NCBI GenBank assembly: GCA_014859095.1
Contig: JACUUV010000027.1
Span: 1-37,427, forward strand
Length of the DNA stretch: 37,427 nucleotides
Source of the DNA: Clostridia bacterium
Lineage (GTDB): Bacteria; Bacillota; Clostridia; Peptostreptococcales; Acidaminobacteraceae
Direction: 5' to 3'
Positions within the stretch are counted from its first letter, which is position 1; every line of letters starts with the position of its first letter. The position numbers were made by a program, and so were the translations under genes. A model generated the notes under the pieces. The model did not search any database. It saw nothing but the letters and a program-made list of their open reading frames with translations, and had not been told where the DNA came from. Positions 9,348 to 17,710 of this stretch are shown here, piece after piece.

Positions 9348-9391
9348 AGCTGTAATAAAACGGATTGAACAGTTTTGTTACAGCTCCTTTT
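9348..9391. terminator. Terminator between rpsD and ptsI
   Basis: Inverted repeat: left arm 9348-9360 (GAGCTGTAATAAA), right arm 9374-9386, one G-T wobble, followed on the plus strand by CTTTTTTTA. The rpsD side is a strong intrinsic terminator. The minus side has a weaker T-rich run, so it may also end the ptsI transcript. Confidence 0.85.
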
Positions 9392-9408
9392 TTTATCTGC
9401 TAAGATAA

Positions 9409-11118
9409 TTACTGTAGGTTTTTTTCAAGTGTCGTCAAATATCTTTTGACTTGCTCACTGGTATCAAGTGAAAGGACATGTGCTACAACTTCACCCATCT
9501 CGGATTTGTTGAAATGTCTCAGGCGCCATTTGATTTCTGCTATTTTACTTGGAGACATGCTGAGTTCATGTATTCCAATGCCCACGTAAAAAGGTAAGAG
9601 ATTCGGATCGGCTGCGGCTTCTCCGCAGATGCCCACCCATATGCCGGCTTTTTCTCCAGCATTTGCGACCATTTTGATCATTTCAAGCAGTCCAGGATGA
9701 TACCATGAATAAAGGTGCGTCAGTTTTTCATTCATCCGGTCCACAGCAACTGTGTATTGAAGCAGATCATTGGTGCCGATGCTGAAAAAATCCACATATT
9801 TGGCAAACTTGTCAGCTTGCACTGCAACGGCAGGAATCTCTACCATCATACCAATCTCATAATCACCTATGGGGATATTTTCCTTCTCCATTTCTATTCT
9901 TACAGAATCGATAACTTCTCTTGTCTGAAGCAGTTCCTCAATAGATGAGATCATCGGGAACATGATTTTTAGATTTCCGTACGGACTTGCCATTAAAAGC
10001 GCTTTGATCTGAACTTTGAATAGTTCCTTGCGATCCAGTGATATTCTGATAGCCCGATACCCTAAAAACGGGTTCATTTCTTCCTCTAAATTCAAGTAAT
10101 CAATCCGTTTGTCACCACCGATATCAAATGTCCTGATAACCATCGGCTTGTCTCCAAATGCCTGCAGGGCTGTCTTATAGGCATTGTACTGCTCCTCCAC
10201 GCTCGGAGGCGAAGTTCTGTTCATGTATAAAAATTCCGTCCTGAAAAGCCCGACTCCATCAGCACCTTGTTCCAGTATGTTCTTCAAATGATCCGCGCTG
10301 GCGATGTTGGCAGAAATTTCGACCTCATGTCCATCCAATGTCTTGACTCGACCGAGCATTCCAACTTTGTAAACAGACTGTTCTTTGACAAAGTGATCTT
10401 TGATGTTCTGATAATGTGCCAGCTCTGATTCAGTGGGATTTACAATCAAAACCCCTTCAATGGCATCAAGAATCAATTTGTCTCCTGTCACTACATTGCC
10501 GGAATCCATTTTAACATTGGATATTGCTGGGATCGCAAGACTCTTTGCGATAATCGCCGAATGGGATGTCTCGCCACCTTTTTCAGTGATGATGCCTGCA
10601 ATTTTAGCCGGATCCAGAGCTGCTGTGTCGGAAGGTTCCAGATCTTCGCAAATCAAAATTGTTCCCGCGGGTACATCGATGCTGTCCTCGATATTTAAGA
10701 CGGCACGGATCAAACGGTTGCTCACGTCATTGATATCCGCAGCGCGTTCACGCATATAGGAATTGTCCATCCCGAGAAACATCGCCTCGAACATTTTTCT
10801 GGTCTGTTCCACTGCATATGTTACGCACACATTTTCTTTGGTGATGATATTTTCTATAGATTTCACATATTCCGGATCATCGAGAATCAAACTGTGTGCG
10901 TTGAAAATTTTACTCTCTTTTTCCCCGATCTCCTCTTTGGTTTTTTTTACGATTGCCTTAAGCTGGTCCTTTGACTTTTTTATCGCAATGTGAAGCTCAT
11001 TGATGGCAGTATCAATATCTGTACATGGTTTGAAAGATACATCCACATGTTTTTTTACAAGTACAAATGCCGTACCAAAAGCAATCCCTTTTGAGGTTGT
11101 AATTCCCTTGATTTTCAT
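9409..11118 (-). CDS. ptsI: PTS enzyme I (phosphoenolpyruvate-protein phosphotransferase)
   Basis: Transfers phosphate from phosphoenolpyruvate to HPr, the first step of PTS sugar uptake; soluble. It is 569 residues, normal for the family. Seen: the phospho-His motif GGETSHSAII with H186, the PEP-binding stretch DGVGLFRTEFLYM, and the C-terminal GICGEAAADP with the catalytic Cys. Start ATG 11118 follows AGGTG, 7 bp after the ptsH stop. Here it is the last gene of a mannitol-type PTS operon instead of a separate ptsHI unit, so general PTS capacity may rise with hexitol induction. Whether another ptsI exists in the genome is unknown. Confidence 0.98.
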   Translation of the reverse strand: MKIKGITTSKGIAFGTAFVLVKKHVDVSFKPCTDIDTAINELHIAIKKSKDQLKAIVKKTKEEIGEKESKIFNAHSLILDDPEYVKSIENIITKENVCVTYAVEQTRKMFEAMFLGMDNSYMRERAADINDVSNRLIRAVLNIEDSIDVPAGTILICEDLEPSDTAALDPAKIAGIITEKGGETSHSAIIAKSLAIPAISNVKMDSGNVVTGDKLILDAIEGVLIVNPTESELAHYQNIKDHFVKEQSVYKVGMLGRVKTLDGHEVEISANIASADHLKNILEQGADGVGLFRTEFLYMNRTSPPSVEEQYNAYKTALQAFGDKPMVIRTFDIGGDKRIDYLNLEEEMNPFLGYRAIRISLDRKELFKVQIKALLMASPYGNLKIMFPMISSIEELLQTREVIDSVRIEMEKENIPIGDYEIGMMVEIPAVAVQADKFAKYVDFFSIGTNDLLQYTVAVDRMNEKLTHLYSWYHPGLLEMIKMVANAGEKAGIWVGICGEAAADPNLLPFYVGIGIHELSMSPSKIAEIKWRLRHFNKSEMGEVVAHVLSLDTSEQVKRYLTTLEKNLQ

Positions 11119-11125
11119 GATTCAC

Positions 11126-11389
11126 CTACTCATCAAATTGGCTGTCTATAAGCCTTTTGATTGCCGCAAGTGCGTCTGTTTCATCTTCACCTTCAACTTC
11201 GATCAAAAGGGTGTCACCTTTTGAAGCCGCAAGCATAAGAACACCCAGCATACTTTTTCCGTTCACTTTGACTGCGCCCTTGTTGATGTTCACCTCACTG
11301 TTATATCCACTGCAAGTCTCCACCATAAGACCTGCCGGTCTTGCGTGTAAACCATGTTCATTTTCGAGTACGAATTCATACCTTTCCAT
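11126..11389 (-). CDS. ptsH: Phosphocarrier protein HPr
   Basis: Relays phosphate from enzyme I to EIIA domains and, in Bacillota, acts in catabolite control. Start chosen at ATG 11389 behind GGAGG. This gives 87 residues and puts the active histidine at exactly His15 (HGLHARPA) and the HPr-kinase target at Ser46 (NGKSMLGV), the canonical numbering. The open frame could begin at an upstream GTG, but that codon lies in the ribosome binding site. Ser46 implies HPrK/P-CcpA regulation in this organism. The gap to ptsI is 7 bp and to the dehydrogenase gene 15 bp. Confidence 0.98.
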   Translation of the reverse strand: MERYEFVLENEHGLHARPAGLMVETCSGYNSEVNINKGAVKVNGKSMLGVLMLAASKGDTLLIEVEGEDETDALAAIKRLIDSQFDE

Positions 11390-11404
11390 TTTATCCTCCA
11401 CTGA

Positions 11405-12667
11405 TTACAATTTATTATAATACTCCAGCAAAAATCTTTCGGATTCCACATTCCAAAGGCCGTTATGCTTTTCGACCAATTCATGAAGCCCTTTGAAAAG
11501 AGGGTCATTTTCCCCGAGTTTTTCAAAATCATCTATTGCAGTCAGTGGCATGTCGATGTGGTTGTATATTATTTTCTTGCCTCCTGGAATATTTGGTAAA
11601 TTTTCGATTGCACCGATTGCAGCGTCCATGCCCCCCACATGTGTCAACATGACCGATGGGTTGATGGAACCATTGGCTGACATTTCTAGTGCCTCTTTGA
11701 GGTCATCCGTGTTGCCGCCTGTAGATCCCATGATATGGGTGTTGCTGTAATGTACGTTATAGAGGTTGATTGGTGCGCTGAACTCATGATCGGTTGGCCC
11801 TGCGAAAAAGTTCATACATCCGTCTTTGGCCAAGAGTTGATCTCCTTGAAGCACCAATGCCTCAACTGGAGCATATACAAAAACGTCATCATATCCATGT
11901 CCATCAGTCAGTGCTTTTAAATAAGCGATTGGCGCCTCATAAGAAGCGGTATTCACATAATATAGCTCGACTCCCAATTTTTTTGCTCGCTCGGGAGATA
12001 TGAATTTTTCGGCTCTGCTCAAGCGATCTTCACTGATATCGGTTACTACGATGCGCTTCGGTTTTTGATCGATTGCCAGTGCATAATCCACCGCACCAAG
12101 GCCCATTGGACCAGCCCCACCTAAAACGATCAGATTGCCTCCAGCTTTTGTACCCATGATATGCTCATAGGCTCCCGGAACTGTATGGTAATTGGCATGG
12201 AATCCTCCAATGATGCAAGACATCGGCTCGCCGAGCGATGCACCGAAGTAACTGTCCCCGTCATAAGTCAGCAAACATCCAAGTTCCATGACTTCTTTTG
12301 GAATGACATTATATGTGGCATTGCCTCCAAAATATTCATAGGAATACCCTGGTGCATATGGACTGCCTTTATAGTTGAGAGCCGGTTGAAGTGAGAATTT
12401 TTGTCCAGCTTTGAATTCACCCTCATAGGCTTTACCTACTTCAATGATTTCTCCTGCCATCTCATGACCTACAATAATCGGTCTCTCATGGACATCATCT
12501 GGAACTCGTTTATGGTTTGGGCCTTGCTTCAATGCTTTGTATGTGGACATGCAAACGCTGTCGCAGACAACTTTCACAAGAATTTCATCTTCTTTGATCT
12601 CCGGCAATTCAAATTCCTCTAATCTCAAATCATCAGTACCATACATCCTTATGGCTCTTGTTTTCAT
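11405..12667 (-). CDS. Zinc-dependent medium-chain dehydrogenase, SorE-like (L-sorbose-1-phosphate reductase family)
   Basis: NAD(P)-dependent sugar/polyol-phosphate dehydrogenase, 420 residues. Catalytic zinc ligands are visible: C39 in DSVCMST and H68-E69 in VGHEMAG. The Rossmann motif GGAGPMG follows in the middle. The four-Cys structural zinc loop is missing, as in SorE. Resemblance to SorE runs through the protein: SVCMST with HKRVPDD, GYSYEYFGGNATY and IPGGKKIIYN. SorE interconverts L-sorbose-1-P and glucitol-6-P, that is, a ketone next to the phosphate-bearing carbon. Start ATG 12667 follows GAGGAGG; the open frame has five extra codons upstream. It sits between PfkB-type kinase and HPr genes, so it probably oxidises the phosphate made by the mannitol-type PTS. 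The exact substrate is inferred. Confidence 0.88.
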   Translation of the reverse strand: MKTRAIRMYGTDDLRLEEFELPEIKEDEILVKVVCDSVCMSTYKALKQGPNHKRVPDDVHERPIIVGHEMAGEIIEVGKAYEGEFKAGQKFSLQPALNYKGSPYAPGYSYEYFGGNATYNVIPKEVMELGCLLTYDGDSYFGASLGEPMSCIIGGFHANYHTVPGAYEHIMGTKAGGNLIVLGGAGPMGLGAVDYALAIDQKPKRIVVTDISEDRLSRAEKFISPERAKKLGVELYYVNTASYEAPIAYLKALTDGHGYDDVFVYAPVEALVLQGDQLLAKDGCMNFFAGPTDHEFSAPINLYNVHYSNTHIMGSTGGNTDDLKEALEMSANGSINPSVMLTHVGGMDAAIGAIENLPNIPGGKKIIYNHIDMPLTAIDDFEKLGENDPLFKGLHELVEKHNGLWNVESERFLLEYYNKL

Positions 12668-12678
12668 GATTGACCTCC

Positions 12679-13611
12679 TCAATTGATCTTTTTCAATTTT
12701 ACTTTATCAAAATGCGCTTCAATCCACCCATACTCAGGTGGCTTTGTTCCAGTTGTGGTTACTGCGCCTGCGCTGGTTGCCACTGCAAGCTTCAACAAAC
12801 TCTCAATGTCCAGCTCTGTGCAGATGGCATGGACTATCGCACCCACAAAAGCGTCCCCAGCTCCTACAGAACTGTGTGCGTCCACCTTGATCGGCTCCAT
12901 TTTGTAGATGGCTGAGTCTGATCCGAAATATGCCCCCTCAGTTCCAAGCGTGACAAAAACGTTTTCTATACCGAGCTCCAGAAAATACTGGATGGCCCTT
13001 ACCATCTTTTCTTCGTTATCGATTTTTTCTCCAAAATAGTGCTCAAGCTCAGATCTGTTGGGTTTGATGAAATCCGGTTTCGCTTTGATGCCTTGATTGA
13101 ACCATTTTCCATCCACATCCAAAAACACCTTTGCTCCCAAAGACTTAGAATGAGACGTCAGTTTTTCATAAACATCATCTCCCAGTGATTTGGGTGCACT
13201 ACCGGACAAAACGACTATTGTGTCTTTGGAAATATTGTCGTTTAATACATCAATGAGTTTCAGTAAATTCTCTTCAGTGGCACTTGCACCAGGTTCATTG
13301 ATTTCAGTGATTTCCTTTTCACTTTGATCGAAGATTTTCAGATTGGTTCTGGTTTCCCCATCAATTTTCACAAAAGCTGTTTCGATATCCATCTCTCTAA
13401 GCTTATCTTCAATGAATCTACCAGCTTGCCCGGCAATGAAACCGAGTGCCAAACTGTCTGTTCCAAGCATTCTTAAAACTTTGGAAACATTGATGCCCTT
13501 GCCACCAACATCCTGATGAGTGCATATTACCTTGTTGAGTGACTTCGGAACAAATTTTTCAAGTTCGATGGTCTTGTCAATCGCCGGATTGAGCGTTACA
13601 GTCAGAACCAT
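12679..13611 (-). CDS. PfkB-family 1-phosphofructokinase / tagatose-6-phosphate kinase
   Basis: ATP-dependent sugar-phosphate kinase of the FruK/LacC branch, 310 residues. Seen: N-terminal TVTLNPAID, the GGKGINVSKVL signature near residue 36, and the C-terminal SSVGAGDAF with the catalytic Asp. These are typical of enzymes that phosphorylate fructose-1-P or tagatose-6-P to the bisphosphate. Start ATG 13611, behind GGGGAG, removes 16 codons of the open frame that overlap the upstream PTS gene. It begins 4 bp after the EIICBA stop and ends 11 bp before the dehydrogenase start, so it is firmly in the operon. No tagatose-bisphosphate aldolase is present, which favours fructose-1-P, but the sequence alone does not separate FruK from LacC. 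Confidence 0.9.
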   Translation of the reverse strand: MVLTVTLNPAIDKTIELEKFVPKSLNKVICTHQDVGGKGINVSKVLRMLGTDSLALGFIAGQAGRFIEDKLREMDIETAFVKIDGETRTNLKIFDQSEKEITEINEPGASATEENLLKLIDVLNDNISKDTIVVLSGSAPKSLGDDVYEKLTSHSKSLGAKVFLDVDGKWFNQGIKAKPDFIKPNRSELEHYFGEKIDNEEKMVRAIQYFLELGIENVFVTLGTEGAYFGSDSAIYKMEPIKVDAHSSVGAGDAFVGAIVHAICTELDIESLLKLAVATSAGAVTTTGTKPPEYGWIEAHFDKVKLKKIN

Positions 13612-13615
13612 TGCA

Positions 13616-15421
13616 TTACTCCCCTTCACTTGAAAAAACATCATAAATATAATCCACATCTGCAGAAGAAATCATTCGATCCATTATGGTCTCATCTTCA
13701 ATAGCTTCTGCTATATTGGCAAGGATCTGGATGTGTTCATTGCCAAGACCGGCGATACCAATCACCAATTTTGCGATTTTACCTTTTCCGAATTCAATGC
13801 CCTCCGGATATTGAACGACAACGATTCCCGAGTGGTTGATTTGATCTTTGACATCATTTTCCCCATGTGGAATCGCCACAGCATTGCCGATATATGTGCT
13901 GAATTTTTTTTCTCTTGCCAGCATGCCCTCAATGTAAGGTTCATTGACGTATCCACTTTCATATAGTAATTTGCCTGCATGAACTATAGCTTCTTCCTTT
14001 GAAATGCTCGGCTTGTTGAGCAATATATTTGATTTTAATAAGATTGCATCCGGTTTACCCATAGACTTTACCTCCTCAATAATTTCAAAGCGCTCTTTTA
14101 TGACGCTTAGCAGTTTTTCATACTCTTTCTTATCCAAAAAATCTTTGATCCCAAAATGAAATGCCTTAGGCGATCTCTTCTTTGCACGATCCAGCAAATT
14201 GGTGAAAGTGATGACAAATTCAGCATCCTCAGGAATTGAGTCTATAGCAACATTTTCAATTCTGATATTGATTTGTTGTTCTTTCGCAAGTCTTCCCAGT
14301 AATGATGTTCCCATCGCACTCGATCCCATTCCAGCATCACATGCAAAATGGATTTTTGATAACTTGTAATCTCCTTTATATGCTTCAAATAGATCCACTT
14401 CCTCATCTTGTTCCCAGTCTTTTTTTCTGGAAAGGATCCATCCCGATACTAAAAATGAAACAATAGCCGATACTATAACGCCTATGACCACTCCAATCCA
14501 TTCGAATCTTGAAGCAAGAGCCAATAGAGCAAAGATGCTACCCGGCGATGGTGTCGCGGCCAGACCGACTCCTAATAATTGAAAAACAAAAACACCACTC
14601 ATTCCTCCCAGAACCACAGCAATGAAAAGCATTGGACTCATGAGAACGTATGGAAAATAAATTTCGTGGATTCCTCCAAAGAAATGGATGATCATCGCAC
14701 TTGGAGTGGATTTTCTTATCATACCTTTTCCGTAAAACCAGTAAGCGAATAGTACACCAAGTCCAGGACCTGGATTGGTCTCGAGCAAAAAGAAAATGGA
14801 TTTTCCACTTTCAAGTGCTTCTTTGATACCCAGTGGTCCCAATATGCCGTGATTGATGGCATTATTCAAAAATAGGATTTTACCTGGTTCAATGAATAGT
14901 GATGCCAAAAACAATAACTTCATCTCAACAACCACGCTGACACCTTGCTCTAAAATACCATTCAAGATTTCAATCACAGGACCGACCATTTTAAACGAGA
15001 TGATTGCCAGAACAGCACCAAGTATGCCTGCTGAAAAGTTGTTGGTCAACATTTCAAACCCGGTCGGGACTCTATGTCTTAGGAACTCATCCAGTTTTTT
15101 TATACATAGTCCACTGAAAGGACCAATGAGCATTGCCCCAAGAAACATGGGGATATCTGATCCAACAATCAATCCCATTGTGGCAATTACAGCCACAACG
15201 CCGCCTCTTTTCTCATCTACGACTCTTCCACCAGTATATGCGATCAGAATTGGCAGGGCATAAATGATCATTGGACGTACAAGTTGGTTGATGGATTCGT
15301 TTGGGATCCACCCATTGGGATGAAAAAGCGTTGTGATGATTCCCCAAGCGATAAAGGCACCAATATTGGGCATAACCATCTTACTGAGGAAACGACCGAA
15401 TTGTTGGATTCTATAACTCAT
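13616..15421 (-). CDS. mtlA: PTS mannitol-specific EIICBA
   Basis: Imports and phosphorylates a hexitol, most likely mannitol to mannitol-1-P. The 601 residues give the full EIIC-EIIB-EIIA order. EIIC (~1-335) has membrane helices and the mannitol-type motifs FLNNAINHGILGPLG and GGIHEIYFPYVLM (Glu 253). EIIB has the phospho-Cys C361 in ACDAGMGSSAM. EIIA has the phospho-His H519 in VAIPHGENDV. Start ATG 15421 is taken behind AGAGGTG; three upstream codons of the frame overlap that site. It overlaps the end of mtlR by 11 bp, suggesting translational coupling. It is the complete partner of the EIICB gene upstream, with which it shares long stretches of EIIC sequence. Confidence 0.95.
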   Translation of the reverse strand: MSYRIQQFGRFLSKMVMPNIGAFIAWGIITTLFHPNGWIPNESINQLVRPMIIYALPILIAYTGGRVVDEKRGGVVAVIATMGLIVGSDIPMFLGAMLIGPFSGLCIKKLDEFLRHRVPTGFEMLTNNFSAGILGAVLAIISFKMVGPVIEILNGILEQGVSVVVEMKLLFLASLFIEPGKILFLNNAINHGILGPLGIKEALESGKSIFFLLETNPGPGLGVLFAYWFYGKGMIRKSTPSAMIIHFFGGIHEIYFPYVLMSPMLFIAVVLGGMSGVFVFQLLGVGLAATPSPGSIFALLALASRFEWIGVVIGVIVSAIVSFLVSGWILSRKKDWEQDEEVDLFEAYKGDYKLSKIHFACDAGMGSSAMGTSLLGRLAKEQQINIRIENVAIDSIPEDAEFVITFTNLLDRAKKRSPKAFHFGIKDFLDKKEYEKLLSVIKERFEIIEEVKSMGKPDAILLKSNILLNKPSISKEEAIVHAGKLLYESGYVNEPYIEGMLAREKKFSTYIGNAVAIPHGENDVKDQINHSGIVVVQYPEGIEFGKGKIAKLVIGIAGLGNEHIQILANIAEAIEDETIMDRMISSADVDYIYDVFSSEGE

Positions 15422-17504
15422 GGTTGTCACCTCTTTTGAGGAAACGATTTAGGAATTGATGGAGAATTTTTTTCAGTTCCTTTTCAACTTCTACTTTGGT
15501 TCCTATTCTTAACACTTCTAAAAACTGGGATTCTTCGATCAAAGATTTGCTGAGTTTGCTCATGATTTCGAGATAGACAACCGGAACGTGTTTTCCAAGC
15601 AACATCACTATAGCTGTATCGATTGCCTCTCCTTCGTAGTGAATCATTGGTTCTTCAAGTCTCCATATCGAAAAACTCGGATGACTGACAGTTTCTGATT
15701 TGGTATGAATCAGAATGGTCTTCTCACCGTGCAGTATAGTACTGCCAAGTTTTTCCCGATCCATCAGTTCCTTGAATAAAATTTTTTTTGATTTGGTGTT
15801 CATAGCCGAATCATCGGCGATATTTTTTATAAGGGCTTTCATATTCGCTGTTTTTACAAGCTCATGGAGCTCAAAACTTGATTCGATCCTAAGAATTGCC
15901 TCTGTAAGCATGTGTAGTTTTTTTATATGTTCCGTTTCATCCACATAGACGTTTTGAATGACTTTGGAATTCGGCTCCAATTTTGGCTTTACAAGACTGA
16001 GCGTTTGTTTTATATGTTCCACATCATCACTCATTAGAAGTGGATTCACTCTTATGTTTGGAATGACTGTATGCTCGAGATAGATGGTAGACACCAGAAG
16101 TTCAATACCCATTGCCTCGGGTTTTCCACTTGTAACATCATCTCTTGAAAGCTGTATGACAAGTTCCATTTCAGGAAACAATTTAGTCAACCTTGAATAG
16201 AGGAGACTTGACGTCCCGATACCACTGGCGCACACCACACCCACTTTGATTCTTCTTTGCTGGCTCATCTGTTTTCTGAGTCTTTCGATGGAAGCACCAA
16301 AGTGCATCGCAATATATCCGATTTCACCAGGTGGCAATTCAATTTCATATTTCTTCTCGATTATTTCAGAAACATCCTTTGACATGGCAAATATTTCAGG
16401 ATACATTTCCTTGATTTTATCCAGTAGCGGATTTCTTATTTCCATGTTGAGCTTGATCCGAGTGATTGCCGGTCTAAGATGTGCAACCAGACCGATGAGC
16501 AACTGATCGTCATCCAAGAGATTGAATCCACTAAGATGCTTGAACCCGTGAATCATATTTGAAGCGATTCTAGTAATTTCAAAATTTGTGATCAACAACT
16601 CATCTTGGTCTACTATGCTTCCAGTCGTGAGCTTCGACCCTTTGAGGTGCATAGTGATATAACCTAGTTCATCACTGGGGAACCTAATATCAAATACGGT
16701 CTCAATCGACTCTCCAATTTCCTTTGCAATTTCAAAATGGGCGTCTCTCATGAGGCTGGAAAGCGTCTCCTCTTTCATGTGGATCTCTTCACCCCTGAGC
16801 ACTCGCTGAACGGCTATGGCCAAATGAATCGTCAATCCCATGTATGCATTTTCTGTCAACTTTTGTGAAAGTGGTGATTTGTAACTGGCAAGGATTCCAT
16901 TGACCTTAATCAAAACGCCTTTATCCAGGACATCATCCATCATCGATCCCTGGGTGAGTCCGGAATTAAAAAGTGTCAAAAAATCCTGATGTTCATAATT
17001 TTGATATAGAAAATCGACGATCGCTTTCCTGAGTTGTTTTTCCGTTCCCTCAAGATAAACCCCGAACCCCGGTTTTCTTACAAGTTCTATACCGCGCAAT
17101 GCAAACCAGGGTTCCACTTTGTCCATATCATATGAAATGGTCGCTTCAGAAACATCAAGCATTTTTGAAAAGTGGTAATACTTCTTGGGTTCCTTGCTTT
17201 TGAGCAGTTCGCTGATGATCTGACTCTGCCTGGTTTCTTGACTGTATCCCATGTCGTTACAGGATTCGGAGATAGCTTTGAATGCTTTGATTTGCTCTTC
17301 AGTGGCATTAAGCTTGACCCCGAGTCTAGTCTTTTTGATGATTTCCATTCCAATGGAGTGCACAACGCGTTCAACTTCCTCCATCTCTCTGAAGACAGTC
17401 CTTTTGCTGATGCCAAGATGGTCCGCAATATCAGATACGGCTACATATTCCCGGTTCATGATCAATACTTCGATAATCCCTATGACCCTTTTTGAACAAT
17501 CCAC
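15411..17504 (-). CDS. mtlR: PTS-controlled transcriptional regulator, MtlR type
   Basis: Probable activator of the mannitol genes, ~697 residues. Order: N-terminal helix-turn-helix (VSDIADHLGISKRTVFREME), a second HTH-like region near 115-140, PRD1 (His in LTIHLAIA and YITMHLKG), PRD2 (His in LVAHLRPAI and IAMHFGASI), a Gat-type EIIB domain with Cys in VGVVCASGIGTSSLL, and a C-terminal EIIA-like domain (~560-697). Family members are switched by HPr and EII phosphorylation of these His and Cys residues. Start GTG 17504 is preceded by GGGGG; a second in-frame GTG at 17516 is possible but less well placed. It lies between two mtlA paralogues and overlaps the second by 11 bp. Confidence 0.93.
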   Translation of the reverse strand: MDCSKRVIGIIEVLIMNREYVAVSDIADHLGISKRTVFREMEEVERVVHSIGMEIIKKTRLGVKLNATEEQIKAFKAISESCNDMGYSQETRQSQIISELLKSKEPKKYYHFSKMLDVSEATISYDMDKVEPWFALRGIELVRKPGFGVYLEGTEKQLRKAIVDFLYQNYEHQDFLTLFNSGLTQGSMMDDVLDKGVLIKVNGILASYKSPLSQKLTENAYMGLTIHLAIAVQRVLRGEEIHMKEETLSSLMRDAHFEIAKEIGESIETVFDIRFPSDELGYITMHLKGSKLTTGSIVDQDELLITNFEITRIASNMIHGFKHLSGFNLLDDDQLLIGLVAHLRPAITRIKLNMEIRNPLLDKIKEMYPEIFAMSKDVSEIIEKKYEIELPPGEIGYIAMHFGASIERLRKQMSQQRRIKVGVVCASGIGTSSLLYSRLTKLFPEMELVIQLSRDDVTSGKPEAMGIELLVSTIYLEHTVIPNIRVNPLLMSDDVEHIKQTLSLVKPKLEPNSKVIQNVYVDETEHIKKLHMLTEAILRIESSFELHELVKTANMKALIKNIADDSAMNTKSKKILFKELMDREKLGSTILHGEKTILIHTKSETVSHPSFSIWRLEEPMIHYEGEAIDTAIVMLLGKHVPVVYLEIMSKLSKSLIEESQFLEVLRIGTKVEVEKELKKILHQFLNRFLKRGDNHEL

Positions 17505-17573
17505 ATTAACCCCCACAAATGTAATAGCGACAAAAATTATTAATAGAATTTTCTGATTAATTTCCTCTCAATA

Positions 17574-17604
17574 ATTATAACCTTTTACGAAGGGTTTTTT
17601 ACAA
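17574..17604 (-). promoter_or_regulatory. Possible internal promoter of mtlR
   Basis: Minus strand: -35 TTGTAA (17604-17599), 19-base spacer, perfect -10 TATAAT (17579-17574). The long spacer weakens it. It could give mtlR and downstream genes expression independent of mtlA. The rest of the 206-base gap holds only the hairpin described next. Confidence 0.3.
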
Positions 17605-17665
17605 ATAACTTACTGCGTTATGACATTATTGAATAGTGCCATTTATGATTAATGATTTAAATAGC

Positions 17666-17700
17666 GAGACAGCAAAGCTCAAAATGACCTTTGCTGTCTC
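17666..17700 (-). terminator. Hairpin after the EIICB gene, weak or conditional terminator
   Basis: Perfect 12-bp stem (17666-17677 with 17689-17700, arm GAGACAGCAAAG) and an 11-base loop, starting 10 bases after the EIICB stop. In transcription direction the stem is followed by GCTATTTAAATC, not a T run, so it may be a partial terminator or a 3'-end stabiliser that sets the ratio of EIICB to downstream mRNA. Confidence 0.55.
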
Positions 17701-17710
17701 AGGCAGGGGC

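Noticed and set aside
14853-15263. Long plus-strand open frames opposite the PTS genes (also 17775-18305 and others)
   Set aside because: They mirror the codon pattern of the minus-strand permeases, have no ribosome binding site and show no recognisable domain.
17605-17621. ATAAC-N7-GTTAT inverted repeat upstream of mtlR
   Set aside because: Short arms in AT-rich DNA; no match to the candidate MtlR site upstream of the EIICB gene. Too weak to call.
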